NCBI GenBank assembly: GCA_015075515.1
Contig: JABTUE010000001.1
Location: 1-64,000 of the forward strand
Origin: Planctomycetota bacterium
GTDB lineage: Bacteria; Planctomycetota; UBA8742; UBA2392
Length of the DNA stretch: 64,000 bases
Reading direction: 5' to 3'
A program made the translations under genes and the position numbers. Shown one piece after another: positions 51,368 through 59,997 of this stretch. The notes beneath the pieces were generated by a model. The model did no database searches and was not told where the DNA came from. It worked only from the letters and a program-made list of their open reading frames with translations. Numbering within the stretch: position 1 is the stretch's first letter; every line of letters starts with the position of its first letter.

Positions 51368-54300
51368 CGGTGGCGGCGGGCCGAGCTACGCCCCGCCCCC
51401 GACGGCAAGGCCCAGTCTGACCGGCCTTTCCGTGCTGATTGACGCCAGTGGCGGCAACGCATCCGGCGGTGTCGGCGGTAATGGCGGTTCGATTGATATC
51501 TATGCGCAGTACGGCGCGATGATTGAGGGTACAGGCCCCGGCCGCGCCACGATCAACGCCAACATTCTCTCGGCGGCGTCGCTGGCGAACAACACAGTCA
51601 CCGCCGCCGAACTGCTGGCCGATCTGGGCATCTTTGGAACCTCAAGCGGCACCACACTGCTGATTGACCTGTTCGCGCACGACTTCTGGCTGCCCTCGGG
51701 CGCCACGCTGGATCTTTCGGGGCTGACCGTCGGAGGCACGGATAGCGTGGTGCTTCGGACCCACGGGCGCAACAACTACATCCGCCTGGACGGCAACGTG
51801 ATTTTGACCCGCGCCGGCGGAGCTTCGGTTTCACTGGCCATTGAGAGCCTGGGCGCGGAGAACCTTGCGATTTCGGTGGACGGCACGCTTACCGCGACCA
51901 GCAGCGCCGGAAACAACGCCGGTTTGCTCAGCATTGTTGCCCACATGGGGCACATCGCGATCGGCGGCACGCTGCACACCAACACCGCCAACGGCGCCAC
52001 AGTCGGCGCCGCGGGCAGTGTCACGATCAACGCGCGCAAGGGCAACCTGTATCTGCCGCGTGGCATCATGCAGAGCAACGGCGGCAGCGGCACAACTTCA
52101 GGCGGCAGCGGCGGCGACATCACCGTGTATCTGCAGGACAACAACCAGTGGCGCTGGTTCCCGTGGTGCTTCCGCGCCAATGGCGGCAACGGCCCCACCA
52201 GCGGCGGCGGCAGCGGCGGCAACGTTACCCTGGACACGCGTTGTGAGCTGGACATCTTTTCGTACGTCGAAATGCACGGCGGCAACAGCACGTCGGCCGG
52301 CGGTGGTGATGCCGGCGACTTCGACCTGGACACCGACGGCCTGCGCGGTGTGATCATGGTGGTCGGCAACGGCGGCAACGGCACGTTCGGCGCCGCCGCC
52401 GTAGACACCGACATCAACGCCAACGGCATCTGGAGCTGCGCCATTGTCACCCAGGGCACGGGTGGTGCCGGTTCGGCCGGCAGCGGCGGCTACGGCGGTT
52501 CCCGTTACGTCTACAGTTATGGAGATGCGATCCAGGTGCTGCTGGATGACAGCGCTATTGGTGGTAACGGCACGTCGAGCGGCGGCCCCGGCGGTTATCT
52601 GTACTACGACACAGCCTACTACGGCAAGGCCGACCACGTCACCGTGGACGGCATCGCCAACGGCGGCAACGCCACCACCAGCGGCGTGGGCGGCACCCCC
52701 AACACCTTCTACTTCTACACCGACGGGCCGGCCTCAAACATTCGCATTGACTACATTGGCAACGGCGGCAGCGGCGTTTCCAACGGCGGCAGTGGCGGCT
52801 ATATCTACGTGGACCATTACGCTCCGGTGGAAAACTGCATTGTGAATCTGACCAGCAACGGCGGTTCGGCCAGTGCCGGCATCGGCGGATCCTCGGGCTA
52901 TGGCTATCTGTATTACGAAGGCAAGACGCGCAATGTGACCGCGAGCGCAACCTTCAGTGGCGGCGCGGGTTCAACCGACGGCGGTTATGGCTCCTATCTT
53001 TACGTGTATGGGTACGAGGATCTGATCAACTCGACCTTCACCTTCACCAGCAGCGGTGGCCAGGCCGGGACCGGTACCGGCGGCACTTCTGGTTATGCGT
53101 ACCTGTACGCCGGTAATGACGGTTACGGCGGCATCCTTGACAACGTGACCGTGAATATGGCCTTTGCCGGCGGCAACTCGACATCCGGCATGGGCGGCGA
53201 TGCCGAAGGTGTCTCGATCTATCAGGAAGAGTACGGGCACGGCCGCGTGACAGTCAACGGCAGCGCCAATGGCGGCAACGGGGCCACTTTTGGCGGCGAC
53301 GGCGGCTACGTGGATCAGTACGCCTATGAGGCCACGCTGGAAATCACGTACAACGTGATGCTCAATGGCGGCACCGGCGGCACCAGCACCGGCGGCAGCG
53401 GCGGCCAGATCTACTTTTCGGAAGACAACGATCATGTGATTCTGCGCGGCACGATCCACATGAACGGCGGCAACAGCACCAGTGGTTCCGGCGGGCAGGG
53501 CGGCTACATTGACACCACGCCCGGCGGCTACCGCGGCGGCATTGAGTTTATCAACCTGACGTTCAACGCCCGTGGCGGTAACAGCGACACCGGCACCGGC
53601 GGTCCGGGCGGCGGCATTGATTTCGCCACAAATGGCGGCGTAGAGGGCATGTTGCGGGCCACGGGCTCAAGCTTTGACTTCTCGGGCGGCAACGGCTCGG
53701 TGGTCAGCGGCAGCTCCGATGGCGGCGACGCCGGCGGGGCGGCGATGTTCACCAACTCGTTTGACATCTTCATGGACAACACCACGTTTATCGCCAACGG
53801 CGGCACCGGCCGCGCCCAGGGCGGAAACGGTGGCGGTGTTGTCATCACGGCGGACCCCGACAGCGACGGTTTTGGCTCCAATCTGTGGCTGAACATCAAC
53901 ATCAGTGTCAACGGCGGCAACGGCGTGGGCAACGGCCACGGCGGCGATGCCGGTGGCGCGTATGCATTCCCCAGAAACTTCCCCGCCACACTGCAGATCG
54001 GAGAGGCCGAGTACCGCGGCACCTGGACCGCCAACGGCGGCAATGGCGCGGGCACCGGCAATGGCGGCGTCGGAGGTTTTCTGGGCAACTACGGCGGCAA
54101 GGTGCAGTTGCCCACGGCGGTGAATCTGACCGCCAACGGCGGAACCGGTGTTGTTGGTGGCGTTGGTGGTACAGTGATTGTGCAGATGGTGGACGTCGGC
54201 CTGCTTACGCTTAACGGCAACGTAACGGCTAACGGCGGCGTCGGCACCACCACCGGCGGCGACGGCGGCGCCATTAATATTTCTGCGAGTTCCGGTCAGG

Positions 54301-54485
54301 TGGTTCTGAACGCCGGCATCAATGTCCGCGCCAACGGCGCCAGCGGCCCGAGCAACGGCGCGGCGGGGGCAATCAACATTGACGCCAACGGCACCGGTGG
54401 CGCCAACGTGACGTTCAACCCGGCGCAGTTGCAGACCAACACCGGCGCGGGCACGCCCGTTCCGGCCAACATCACGATTAGTTAG
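51258..54485 (+). CDS. Glycine-rich repeat lipoprotein, copy 1
   Basis: The 1075-residue protein has a lipoprotein signal peptide (LGAC lipobox near residue 25-28), then GGDDKKSGGGGG. The rest consists of repeats in which GGNGTSSGGSGG-like clusters alternate with short hydrophobic beta stretches about every 35-40 residues. This fits a long parallel beta-helix or polyglycine-II-type solenoid on the cell surface, superficially like PE_PGRS proteins. GGAGAG lies eight bases before the ATG. The ends are almost identical to the next gene while the middle differs. Function is unknown; an adhesion or surface-layer role is only a guess. Confidence 0.8.
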   Translation: MAILGWNVGRGAALAASLLGMALVLGACGGDDKKSGGGGGGPSYAPPPTARPSLTGLSVLIDASGGNASGGVGGNGGSIDIYAQYGAMIEGTGPGRATINANILSAASLANNTVTAAELLADLGIFGTSSGTTLLIDLFAHDFWLPSGATLDLSGLTVGGTDSVVLRTHGRNNYIRLDGNVILTRAGGASVSLAIESLGAENLAISVDGTLTATSSAGNNAGLLSIVAHMGHIAIGGTLHTNTANGATVGAAGSVTINARKGNLYLPRGIMQSNGGSGTTSGGSGGDITVYLQDNNQWRWFPWCFRANGGNGPTSGGGSGGNVTLDTRCELDIFSYVEMHGGNSTSAGGGDAGDFDLDTDGLRGVIMVVGNGGNGTFGAAAVDTDINANGIWSCAIVTQGTGGAGSAGSGGYGGSRYVYSYGDAIQVLLDDSAIGGNGTSSGGPGGYLYYDTAYYGKADHVTVDGIANGGNATTSGVGGTPNTFYFYTDGPASNIRIDYIGNGGSGVSNGGSGGYIYVDHYAPVENCIVNLTSNGGSASAGIGGSSGYGYLYYEGKTRNVTASATFSGGAGSTDGGYGSYLYVYGYEDLINSTFTFTSSGGQAGTGTGGTSGYAYLYAGNDGYGGILDNVTVNMAFAGGNSTSGMGGDAEGVSIYQEEYGHGRVTVNGSANGGNGATFGGDGGYVDQYAYEATLEITYNVMLNGGTGGTSTGGSGGQIYFSEDNDHVILRGTIHMNGGNSTSGSGGQGGYIDTTPGGYRGGIEFINLTFNARGGNSDTGTGGPGGGIDFATNGGVEGMLRATGSSFDFSGGNGSVVSGSSDGGDAGGAAMFTNSFDIFMDNTTFIANGGTGRAQGGNGGGVVITADPDSDGFGSNLWLNINISVNGGNGVGNGHGGDAGGAYAFPRNFPATLQIGEAEYRGTWTANGGNGAGTGNGGVGGFLGNYGGKVQLPTAVNLTANGGTGVVGGVGGTVIVQMVDVGLLTLNGNVTANGGVGTTTGGDGGAINISASSGQVVLNAGINVRANGASGPSNGAAGAINIDANGTGGANVTFNPAQLQTNTGAGTPVPANITIS

Positions 54486-54558
54486 CCGGTTGTGCTGCAC
54501 GATTCAGCCAGGGCGCGGGGGAAACCCCGCGCCCTTGGCGTTGCGGGGCAAAACGCCA
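54432..54558 (+). repeat. Duplicated 3' gene end and terminator, copy 1
   Basis: The last 16 codons and about 75 bases downstream recur at 57530-57653 with only a few changes, including the terminator-like hairpin. Confidence 0.85.
54511..54533 (+). terminator. Terminator-like hairpin after glycine-rich gene 1
   Basis: GGGCGCGGGG and CCCCGCGCCC pair across a GAAA loop and are followed by TTGG. The same hairpin follows copy 2. Confidence 0.7.
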
Positions 54559-54636
54559 TCCAAAGCGCCGCCAAAAGCTTTACCCCAGCTATTATGCCCA
54601 AAAACACACAGATGCTGTTTGACGCGGTGTAAGAGT

Positions 54637-54834
54637 TTGGCGTAATCGGCGGCCTTCAGATTGGCCGAGTGCGTTCACAGCCCCGGGTGGGGTTCGCTCG
54701 GCCCTGACAACGGAGAGCGACTTCATGGCAATCTTGGGATGGAACGTGGGCCGGGGCGCCGCTTTGGCGGCCTCGCTGCTGGGCATGGCGCTGGTGCTTG
54801 GCGCCTGCGGCGGCGACGACAAAAAGAGTGGCGG
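54637..54834 (+). repeat. Duplicated leader and 5' gene end, copy 2
   Basis: This is the counterpart of 51169-51367. Differences are C to T in the hairpin stem, one G fewer in the G run, A to C in an early codon, and G to A in a lysine codon. Confidence 0.9.
54663..54703 (+). promoter_or_regulatory. Conserved leader hairpin, copy 2
   Basis: GGCCGAGTG (54663-54671) pairs with CGCTCGGCC (54695-54703) using one U-G wobble. The loop and the inner CCCC/GGGG pairing are kept despite a one-base deletion. Confidence 0.55.
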
Positions 54835-57583
54835 GGGCGGCGGGCTGTCGTTTCCAGGCATTCCCACATCTGTGCCGACCATGTCCAGCCTGACTGTTGC
54901 GATTGACACCAGCGGCGGCACAGGCTCGACAGGCAACGGCGGCAGCGGCGGGCCGATTCGCATCCGGGCCAGTAACGGCCGGATACTTCCGGCTTCCGGC
55001 GGCGGACGGCCTTCGATTGACAATAACTTTCTCACCGCGGCGGTCATGGCGGACAGCACGGTGACCTACACCGAGCTGGCGGCGATCAATCCGCTGCTGA
55101 TTTCCGTCAGTGGCGCGGCAGCGGCGGTGTTGTCGTTGACCGGGTTTGACTTTCACCTGCCCCAGGGCGTAACACTGAACCTGAGTGACGCGCCGGCGGG
55201 TACAGTGGATGTCCTTACGATCGTGACCCACGGACCGTCTGATTTCATCCGCATTGACGGCAATATCATTACCACGCGCACTTCGGCCGACGCCGTATCG
55301 CTGTCGCTGGAATCGCGCGGCGCGACCAGCCTGGCCATCAGCGTGGACGGCAACGTGACCACCAGCGGCGCCGCTGCTGTCGGCACCAACCGCGGCGGCT
55401 ACTTTATCGTCAAAGCCGAGTCAGGCCCGGTGCTTGTGGCGGGTGTTGTGACGACCACGGGCGGCAACTCGTCGGGCGGCACCGGCGGCCAGGGCGGTGC
55501 GATTGAGTTTGTCTCGACGGCCGGCGATGTATGGATCCGGCCTGGCATTCTTCAGGCCAACGGCGGCCAGGGCAGTGCCAGCGGCGGAGGCGGTGGCGGC
55601 ATTGAACTGCGCGCCTACAGCGCCAACTCCCAGACTTTCAACTGGGGTCTGCGCAGCAACGGCGGCAACGGCAGCTCGGGCAACGGCGGCAACGGTGGCG
55701 GCATGTTTGTGGAAAACGACGGCCCCACACGCATGGAGTTCGCCTTTGAGGCCAACGGCGGCGCGAGCACCAGCGGTAACGGCGGCAACGGCGGGGGTGT
55801 AACAGCCCGCGGTGTCAACAACACCGGCGCCGTGGGCGGCATGGCCAACGGTGGCAACGGCGGCAACAGTGGCGGCAACGGCGGATTCGCTTCGCTGGAG
55901 GGCGGCGATGTGATTGCCGGCGTGCGTTCGCACATGACAGCCAATGGCGGCAACGGCACCGGGGGCGCGGGCGGCAATGGCGGATCGAACTACCTGTATC
56001 TGGACGGCGCGTACATGGCCAATGTGCTGGTCGAGGGCACAGCCAACGGCGGCAGCGGCAGCAGTGTCGGCGGAAATGGCGGTATCGCCACACTGGAGGC
56101 ATGGGGTCACATCATCAACGGCCAGATCGCGTTTACAGCCAATGGCGGCACTGCTACCGGCGCCGGCGGCATTGGCGGGCCCGGTGGCCAGGCCCGGGCT
56201 TTGAATAACTCCTCCTACGGCGAGCCCAGCCAGGGCACAGTTGACCTGACCGCCAATGGCGGCACCGGCTTTATCGGCGGCGGCGGCGGCGTGGTGAGCA
56301 TCCGGTTGCGTGGCAGCCCGTCCAACCAGTGGACGCTGGATGTCAGCCTTGACGGCGGTGCCTCCACCGGCGGCAATGCGGGCACAGGCGGCAGCATCTT
56401 TGCGCAGGATCTCAATTTACAGCCTTCGCTGGCGCTGAACATCGCGGGTTCGGCCAACGGCGGCAACACCACAAACGGGGCCGGCGGCGACGGCGGCACA
56501 ATCATTTTTGGCACTGCCAGCGTCAACCAGAGCCGCATGACACTCAGCTCGACGGGCCTGTTCACCCTCAACGGCGGCAGTGCGACCGGAACGGGCACAG
56601 CCGGAGCAGGCGGCACACTGGACCTGCGCAACAGCTACTACGGGCACACACTGCTTAACAACCTGCAGCTTGCGGCGCTGGGCGGCAACTCGGCCCAGGA
56701 CGAAGGCGGTGGCGGCGGCACAATTGCCACCAACATCCAGAACTCGAACCTTGAAGTCCGCGGCACCACACTGGATGTCTCCGGCGGCAACGGATCTACA
56801 ACTTCCGGCACGGCCGATGGCGGCGTTGGTGGCTTCATTGAGCTTCAGGTCTACTTTTCGAACATTACCGTCACGAACTCGACCCTGCGCGCCAACGGCG
56901 GCACCGGTCGCGGTCAGGGTGGCGACGGCGGCGGTCTGCAGATCTGCGCCGACGAAGGCGTCAGCGGCCTGGGTGGCCTGCTGCGCGTAGACGCCGTGGT
57001 TGAGGTCAACGGCGGTGCCGGGGTGGGCAACGGCAGCGGCGGAGATGGCGGGGCTTGTGTTCTGTTGCCGTATTACTTTGCACAGGGTTTTGCCACCGGC
57101 GAGGGCGAATACCGTGGCACTGTCGCGGCCAACGGCGGCAATGGCGCGGGAACCGGCAATGGCGGCAATGGCGGAATCGCAGCTATCTATGGCGGCCGCC
57201 TGGCCATGCGCTGCCTGGCCACTGTACAAGCCAACGGCGGCACGGGTGCCATGGCCGGCGGCGGCGGCGAGATTTACTACATCATGGACGGCACGGGCCT
57301 GCTTACCATCGAGGCCAACGCCTCGGCCAACGGCGGCGCGGGCACGACCACCGGCGGCAACGGCGGCCTCATTTATGCCGAATCTTCGGGTACCGGCGGC
57401 AAAGTCACCGTCAACGGCGGCGTGACGCTGCGTGCCAACGGCGGCGCGGCTGCCGGCACGGCGGGCGCGATTACGCTGGACGCCGAAGGCACAGGCGGGG
57501 CAAACGTGACCACCACCGGCGCGACGCTTCAGACCAACACCGGCGCGGGCACGCCCGTTCCGGCCAACATCACGATTGACTAG
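54725..57583 (+). CDS. Glycine-rich repeat lipoprotein, copy 2
   Basis: The 952-residue paralogue of the preceding gene has the same signal peptide and lipobox LGAC. It then has a shorter glycine linker and its own set of GGNGGNGGG-type clusters alternating with beta stretches. The C-terminal LQTNTGAGTPVPANITID matches copy 1 except for the last residue. Middle sections are clearly homologous in pattern but diverged in sequence and number. Copy 1 and copy 2 each have their own leader and terminator, so they are probably separate transcripts. Confidence 0.8.
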   Translation: MAILGWNVGRGAALAASLLGMALVLGACGGDDKKSGGGGGLSFPGIPTSVPTMSSLTVAIDTSGGTGSTGNGGSGGPIRIRASNGRILPASGGGRPSIDNNFLTAAVMADSTVTYTELAAINPLLISVSGAAAAVLSLTGFDFHLPQGVTLNLSDAPAGTVDVLTIVTHGPSDFIRIDGNIITTRTSADAVSLSLESRGATSLAISVDGNVTTSGAAAVGTNRGGYFIVKAESGPVLVAGVVTTTGGNSSGGTGGQGGAIEFVSTAGDVWIRPGILQANGGQGSASGGGGGGIELRAYSANSQTFNWGLRSNGGNGSSGNGGNGGGMFVENDGPTRMEFAFEANGGASTSGNGGNGGGVTARGVNNTGAVGGMANGGNGGNSGGNGGFASLEGGDVIAGVRSHMTANGGNGTGGAGGNGGSNYLYLDGAYMANVLVEGTANGGSGSSVGGNGGIATLEAWGHIINGQIAFTANGGTATGAGGIGGPGGQARALNNSSYGEPSQGTVDLTANGGTGFIGGGGGVVSIRLRGSPSNQWTLDVSLDGGASTGGNAGTGGSIFAQDLNLQPSLALNIAGSANGGNTTNGAGGDGGTIIFGTASVNQSRMTLSSTGLFTLNGGSATGTGTAGAGGTLDLRNSYYGHTLLNNLQLAALGGNSAQDEGGGGGTIATNIQNSNLEVRGTTLDVSGGNGSTTSGTADGGVGGFIELQVYFSNITVTNSTLRANGGTGRGQGGDGGGLQICADEGVSGLGGLLRVDAVVEVNGGAGVGNGSGGDGGACVLLPYYFAQGFATGEGEYRGTVAANGGNGAGTGNGGNGGIAAIYGGRLAMRCLATVQANGGTGAMAGGGGEIYYIMDGTGLLTIEANASANGGAGTTTGGNGGLIYAESSGTGGKVTVNGGVTLRANGGAAAGTAGAITLDAEGTGGANVTTTGATLQTNTGAGTPVPANITID

Positions 57584-57653
57584 TCGGTCGTGCTGCACGT
57601 TCAGCCAGGGCGCGGGGAAACCCCGCGCCCTTGGCGTTGCGGGTAAAACGCCA
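57530..57653 (+). repeat. Duplicated 3' gene end and terminator, copy 2
   Basis: This is the counterpart of 54432-54558, with a few small differences after the stop codon. Confidence 0.85.
57608..57630 (+). terminator. Terminator-like hairpin after glycine-rich gene 2
   Basis: GGGCGCGGGG and CCCCGCGCCC pair across an AAA loop and are followed by TTGG, as in copy 1. Confidence 0.7.
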
Positions 57654-57708
57654 CCGAGTCTCCTGCAAGGACTGCCTGTCACCCCGCGGCCCACGTATCG
57701 GCGCACAG

Positions 57709-58557
57709 CTACAGTTCAAACGACTGCATTTCCTGGGCCAGTTCAAACCCGGCCCGCAGCACCGCCTGCGCCTGGGGGCTGGCCGGGTCACACACCGGAT
57801 TACTGTGGTTGAAGTGGGTCAGCACCATACGTCTCCCCCACTGCAGCCCGTCAAAGAACTTCAGCGTGTCGGTCACAAACGGGTGGCTGATTTCTTTCAG
57901 GTTGCGGCCGGGCAATTCCTCGGGGCTAAAGAACGTGGCGTCCAGCAGGCACACCCGGTGGCGCTCGGCCTCGGCCCGGGCGTTGGGCCATTGCCGCCAG
58001 CCGTCAATGTCCGGCACGTACAGCAGCCTGTCGTTGATGCTTACGCCCAGTGTGTCTGTGTATTCGCCCCGGTGCGGCACCGCAAACACCCGCAGCTTCA
58101 GTCCGGGCCAGGGGTGAAGCACGGCCCCGTCCACGGCTTCACGCAGGGCGATGTTTTTCAGGCCGACCAGCTGGTCCCAGGGCGCGTTGCGGCACAGAAA
58201 GTCGCACATGCTGGGCGTTGCGTAGACGGGCAGTTCGCGGGTGCTGGCGGCCTCGCGCCCGAAGTGGGCCAGGCCGACGTAGTGGCCCATGTGGGCGTGG
58301 GTCAGCAGCACGGCGTCAAATGGGTTGCCAAGCTCGCGCGCGGCGTAGGCCGGCAACTGCAACAGGCGGGTTTCCTGTTCCTTGATGTCCGGCGAGGCGT
58401 CAACCAACAGACAGCGGCCGTCGGCATCCAGCACGCAGAGGCTGGGACCCAGCCGCACCGCCAGCGGGTCGTGGCGGGCCTGCATGTCCGGCGCGATGCG
58501 CGCGCCAAACTGCGGCAGGCCGCCGTCTTGCCCCGTGCCCAGCACGATCACGCGCAT
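57709..58557 (-). CDS. PqqB-like metallo-beta-lactamase-fold protein
   Basis: The 282-residue protein begins RVIVLGTGQDGGLPQFG, a PqqB-type start, and continues with the MBL fold: LLVDASPDI, LLTHAHMGHYVGL and THFNHSN. PqqB acts in PQQ biosynthesis as an iron-dependent hydroxylase. Stand-alone homologues are common and of unclear role. The usual HxHxDH motif reads HAHMGH here, so the aspartate metal ligand is replaced by glycine. No other pqq gene is nearby. It lies 11 bases downstream of the cyclophilin gene, so the two may be co-transcribed. Confidence 0.78.
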   Translation of the reverse strand: MRVIVLGTGQDGGLPQFGARIAPDMQARHDPLAVRLGPSLCVLDADGRCLLVDASPDIKEQETRLLQLPAYAARELGNPFDAVLLTHAHMGHYVGLAHFGREAASTRELPVYATPSMCDFLCRNAPWDQLVGLKNIALREAVDGAVLHPWPGLKLRVFAVPHRGEYTDTLGVSINDRLLYVPDIDGWRQWPNARAEAERHRVCLLDATFFSPEELPGRNLKEISHPFVTDTLKFFDGLQWGRRMVLTHFNHSNPVCDPASPQAQAVLRAGFELAQEMQSFEL

Positions 58558-58568
58558 GGCTCAACCTG

Positions 58569-59408
58569 TCAGGCCAGCAGCACTTCGGCCTTCTTCATGT
58601 GATAGCGGCGGGCGTTGTTCTTGTCGGCGCCAATGGCGCGCACGGCCTCAATGCCGCTGACCACCCGGCCGAACACGGTGTACTGGTTATCAAGACTCTT
58701 TGTGGCCTCGCGGCTCAGGCAGATGAAGAACTGGCTGCCGGCGCTGTGGGGATCGGGGGTGCGGGCCATGCTCAGGATGCCCTCGTCATGGGGAATCTCG
58801 TTGAACTCGGCGGGCAACTTGTAGCCGGGGCCGCCGCTGCCTGAGCCGGTGGGGTCGCCGCCCTGAATCACAAACGTCGGCACAATCCGGTGGAAGCTGA
58901 CGCCGTTGTAGTAGCCGCGGCGGGCCAACTGGACAAAGCTGTGAACGTGGTTGTGGGCCCGGTCAGGAAAGAACTCCAGGACAATCGGCCCGGCCTCGGT
59001 GTCCAGCCGCACCTGCAGTTTCTTGCCCTTGCCGCTGACCTTCAGCGCAACCTTGTTGCTGGTTTCTACTTGCGTGCCCTCCAGCGTCGGGGTGACGCGC
59101 CCGCGCGGAAAATACAGGGCCTCAAGGTTCAGGCCGTGGGGTTCCACGGCCAGCAGTTCCATCGTGCCGCTGATGGACTTGCCGGGGTCAACCTTGACCG
59201 TGGCTGATTCCGGCCCGACGCGGGTCAACAGGCTCAGGGGTGTGGGGGCATCGGGGTTGCGCGCCAGGCGAAAGCTGACACTGGGCAGACAGAACTCGAT
59301 CTTGGGCACGCTGACAGCGGCCTTGCCGTCGTTGGTGTAAGTAACGGTGGCGAGTATGGGCTCACCCAGGGTGTATTCGGGCTTGTCGAGTTTGAGTTGC
59401 AGGGTCAT
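58569..59408 (-). CDS. Cyclophilin-type peptidyl-prolyl isomerase with N-terminal beta domain
   Basis: The ATG at 59408 has GGAGG upstream. The C-terminal part of the 279-residue protein is a cyclophilin: VSFHRIVPTFVIQGGDPTG, GILSMAR, SAGSQFFICL and VFGRVVSGIEAV, with the catalytic arginine in FHR. It isomerises peptide bonds before proline. The N-terminal 130 residues form a beta-sandwich-like domain (PEYTLGEPILATVTYTNDG) typical of proteins that bind or chaperone other proteins. No signal peptide is evident, so it is probably cytoplasmic. Confidence 0.87.
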   Translation of the reverse strand: MTLQLKLDKPEYTLGEPILATVTYTNDGKAAVSVPKIEFCLPSVSFRLARNPDAPTPLSLLTRVGPESATVKVDPGKSISGTMELLAVEPHGLNLEALYFPRGRVTPTLEGTQVETSNKVALKVSGKGKKLQVRLDTEAGPIVLEFFPDRAHNHVHSFVQLARRGYYNGVSFHRIVPTFVIQGGDPTGSGSGGPGYKLPAEFNEIPHDEGILSMARTPDPHSAGSQFFICLSREATKSLDNQYTVFGRVVSGIEAVRAIGADKNNARRYHMKKAEVLLA

Positions 59409-59997
59409 AGGGCCTCCGGAAGAGGAGGTTAGCGGGCGGGTATAAAGGAAGGAAGCGGTCTGGGACGGTAAAGGCAGTGTCAGTAAGTTGTGCGAAAATC
59501 TGTCCTTTTGTGAAGAGGAGAATTGCAACGCACAGGTTGCAAGCTATCTTGCCGGGGTATGTCAGTAACTTGCCGTAAGCCGGGCCGGACGATCGGCCCT
59601 GGCCGGTGGCTTCCAAGGCCGTTGGCGGACGGGTTTGGCGGCGACCGGCCCGTGTTGGCGCGGTAAGCGTATCAGACGCGCAGGTTTGCACCGGGCAGGA
59701 AGGTGTAAAGTTATCGGACGCGAACGTCCGATAAGCCTGTGCGAGGCCGTGTTAAGGCCGCGGTGGCGATTTGGAAGCGCCCGGAAGTCAAGTCAATTTG
59801 CGGCCGGGTGCGGTCAAAAAGTCATCAAAACGGTGTTGACGCGGAGTAAAGCGTGGTTATGGTCTGCCTGCCCTCGGGGGGCCGTTGAGTCGCTCTACGG
59901 CACCGGACACGTTCTCGGAAAGGCACGTGTTTGGTTCTCCCGAGTGCGGTAACGGACGGACGTCTGCAGTTTTCTTGGTCTATTGGGAGAGCAAGGC
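59409..59997. other. 589-base divergent intergenic region rich in hairpins
   Basis: No gene is supported. It contains direct repeats TGTCAGTAAGTTG (59479-59491) and TGTCAGTAACTTG (59560-59572). The hairpins are TTGCAAC/GTTGCAA (59523-59542), GGGCCG/CGGCCC near 59581-59600, and the perfect 10-bp stem TTATCGGACG/CGTCCGATAA with loop CGAA (59711-59734). A promoter-like pair for the porin gene lies at 59836-59863. Confidence 0.5.
59836..59863 (+). promoter_or_regulatory. Putative promoter of first porin gene
   Basis: TTGACG (59836-59841) and TATGGT (59858-59863) are separated by 16 bases and lie about 135 bases before the porin start codon. The match is moderate. Confidence 0.4.

Noticed and set aside
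51400..57500. CRISPR-like or minisatellite array in the glycine-rich region.
   Set aside because: The repeats keep the reading frame, vary in sequence and spacing, and encode glycine clusters. There are no uniform repeats with unique spacers and no cas genes.
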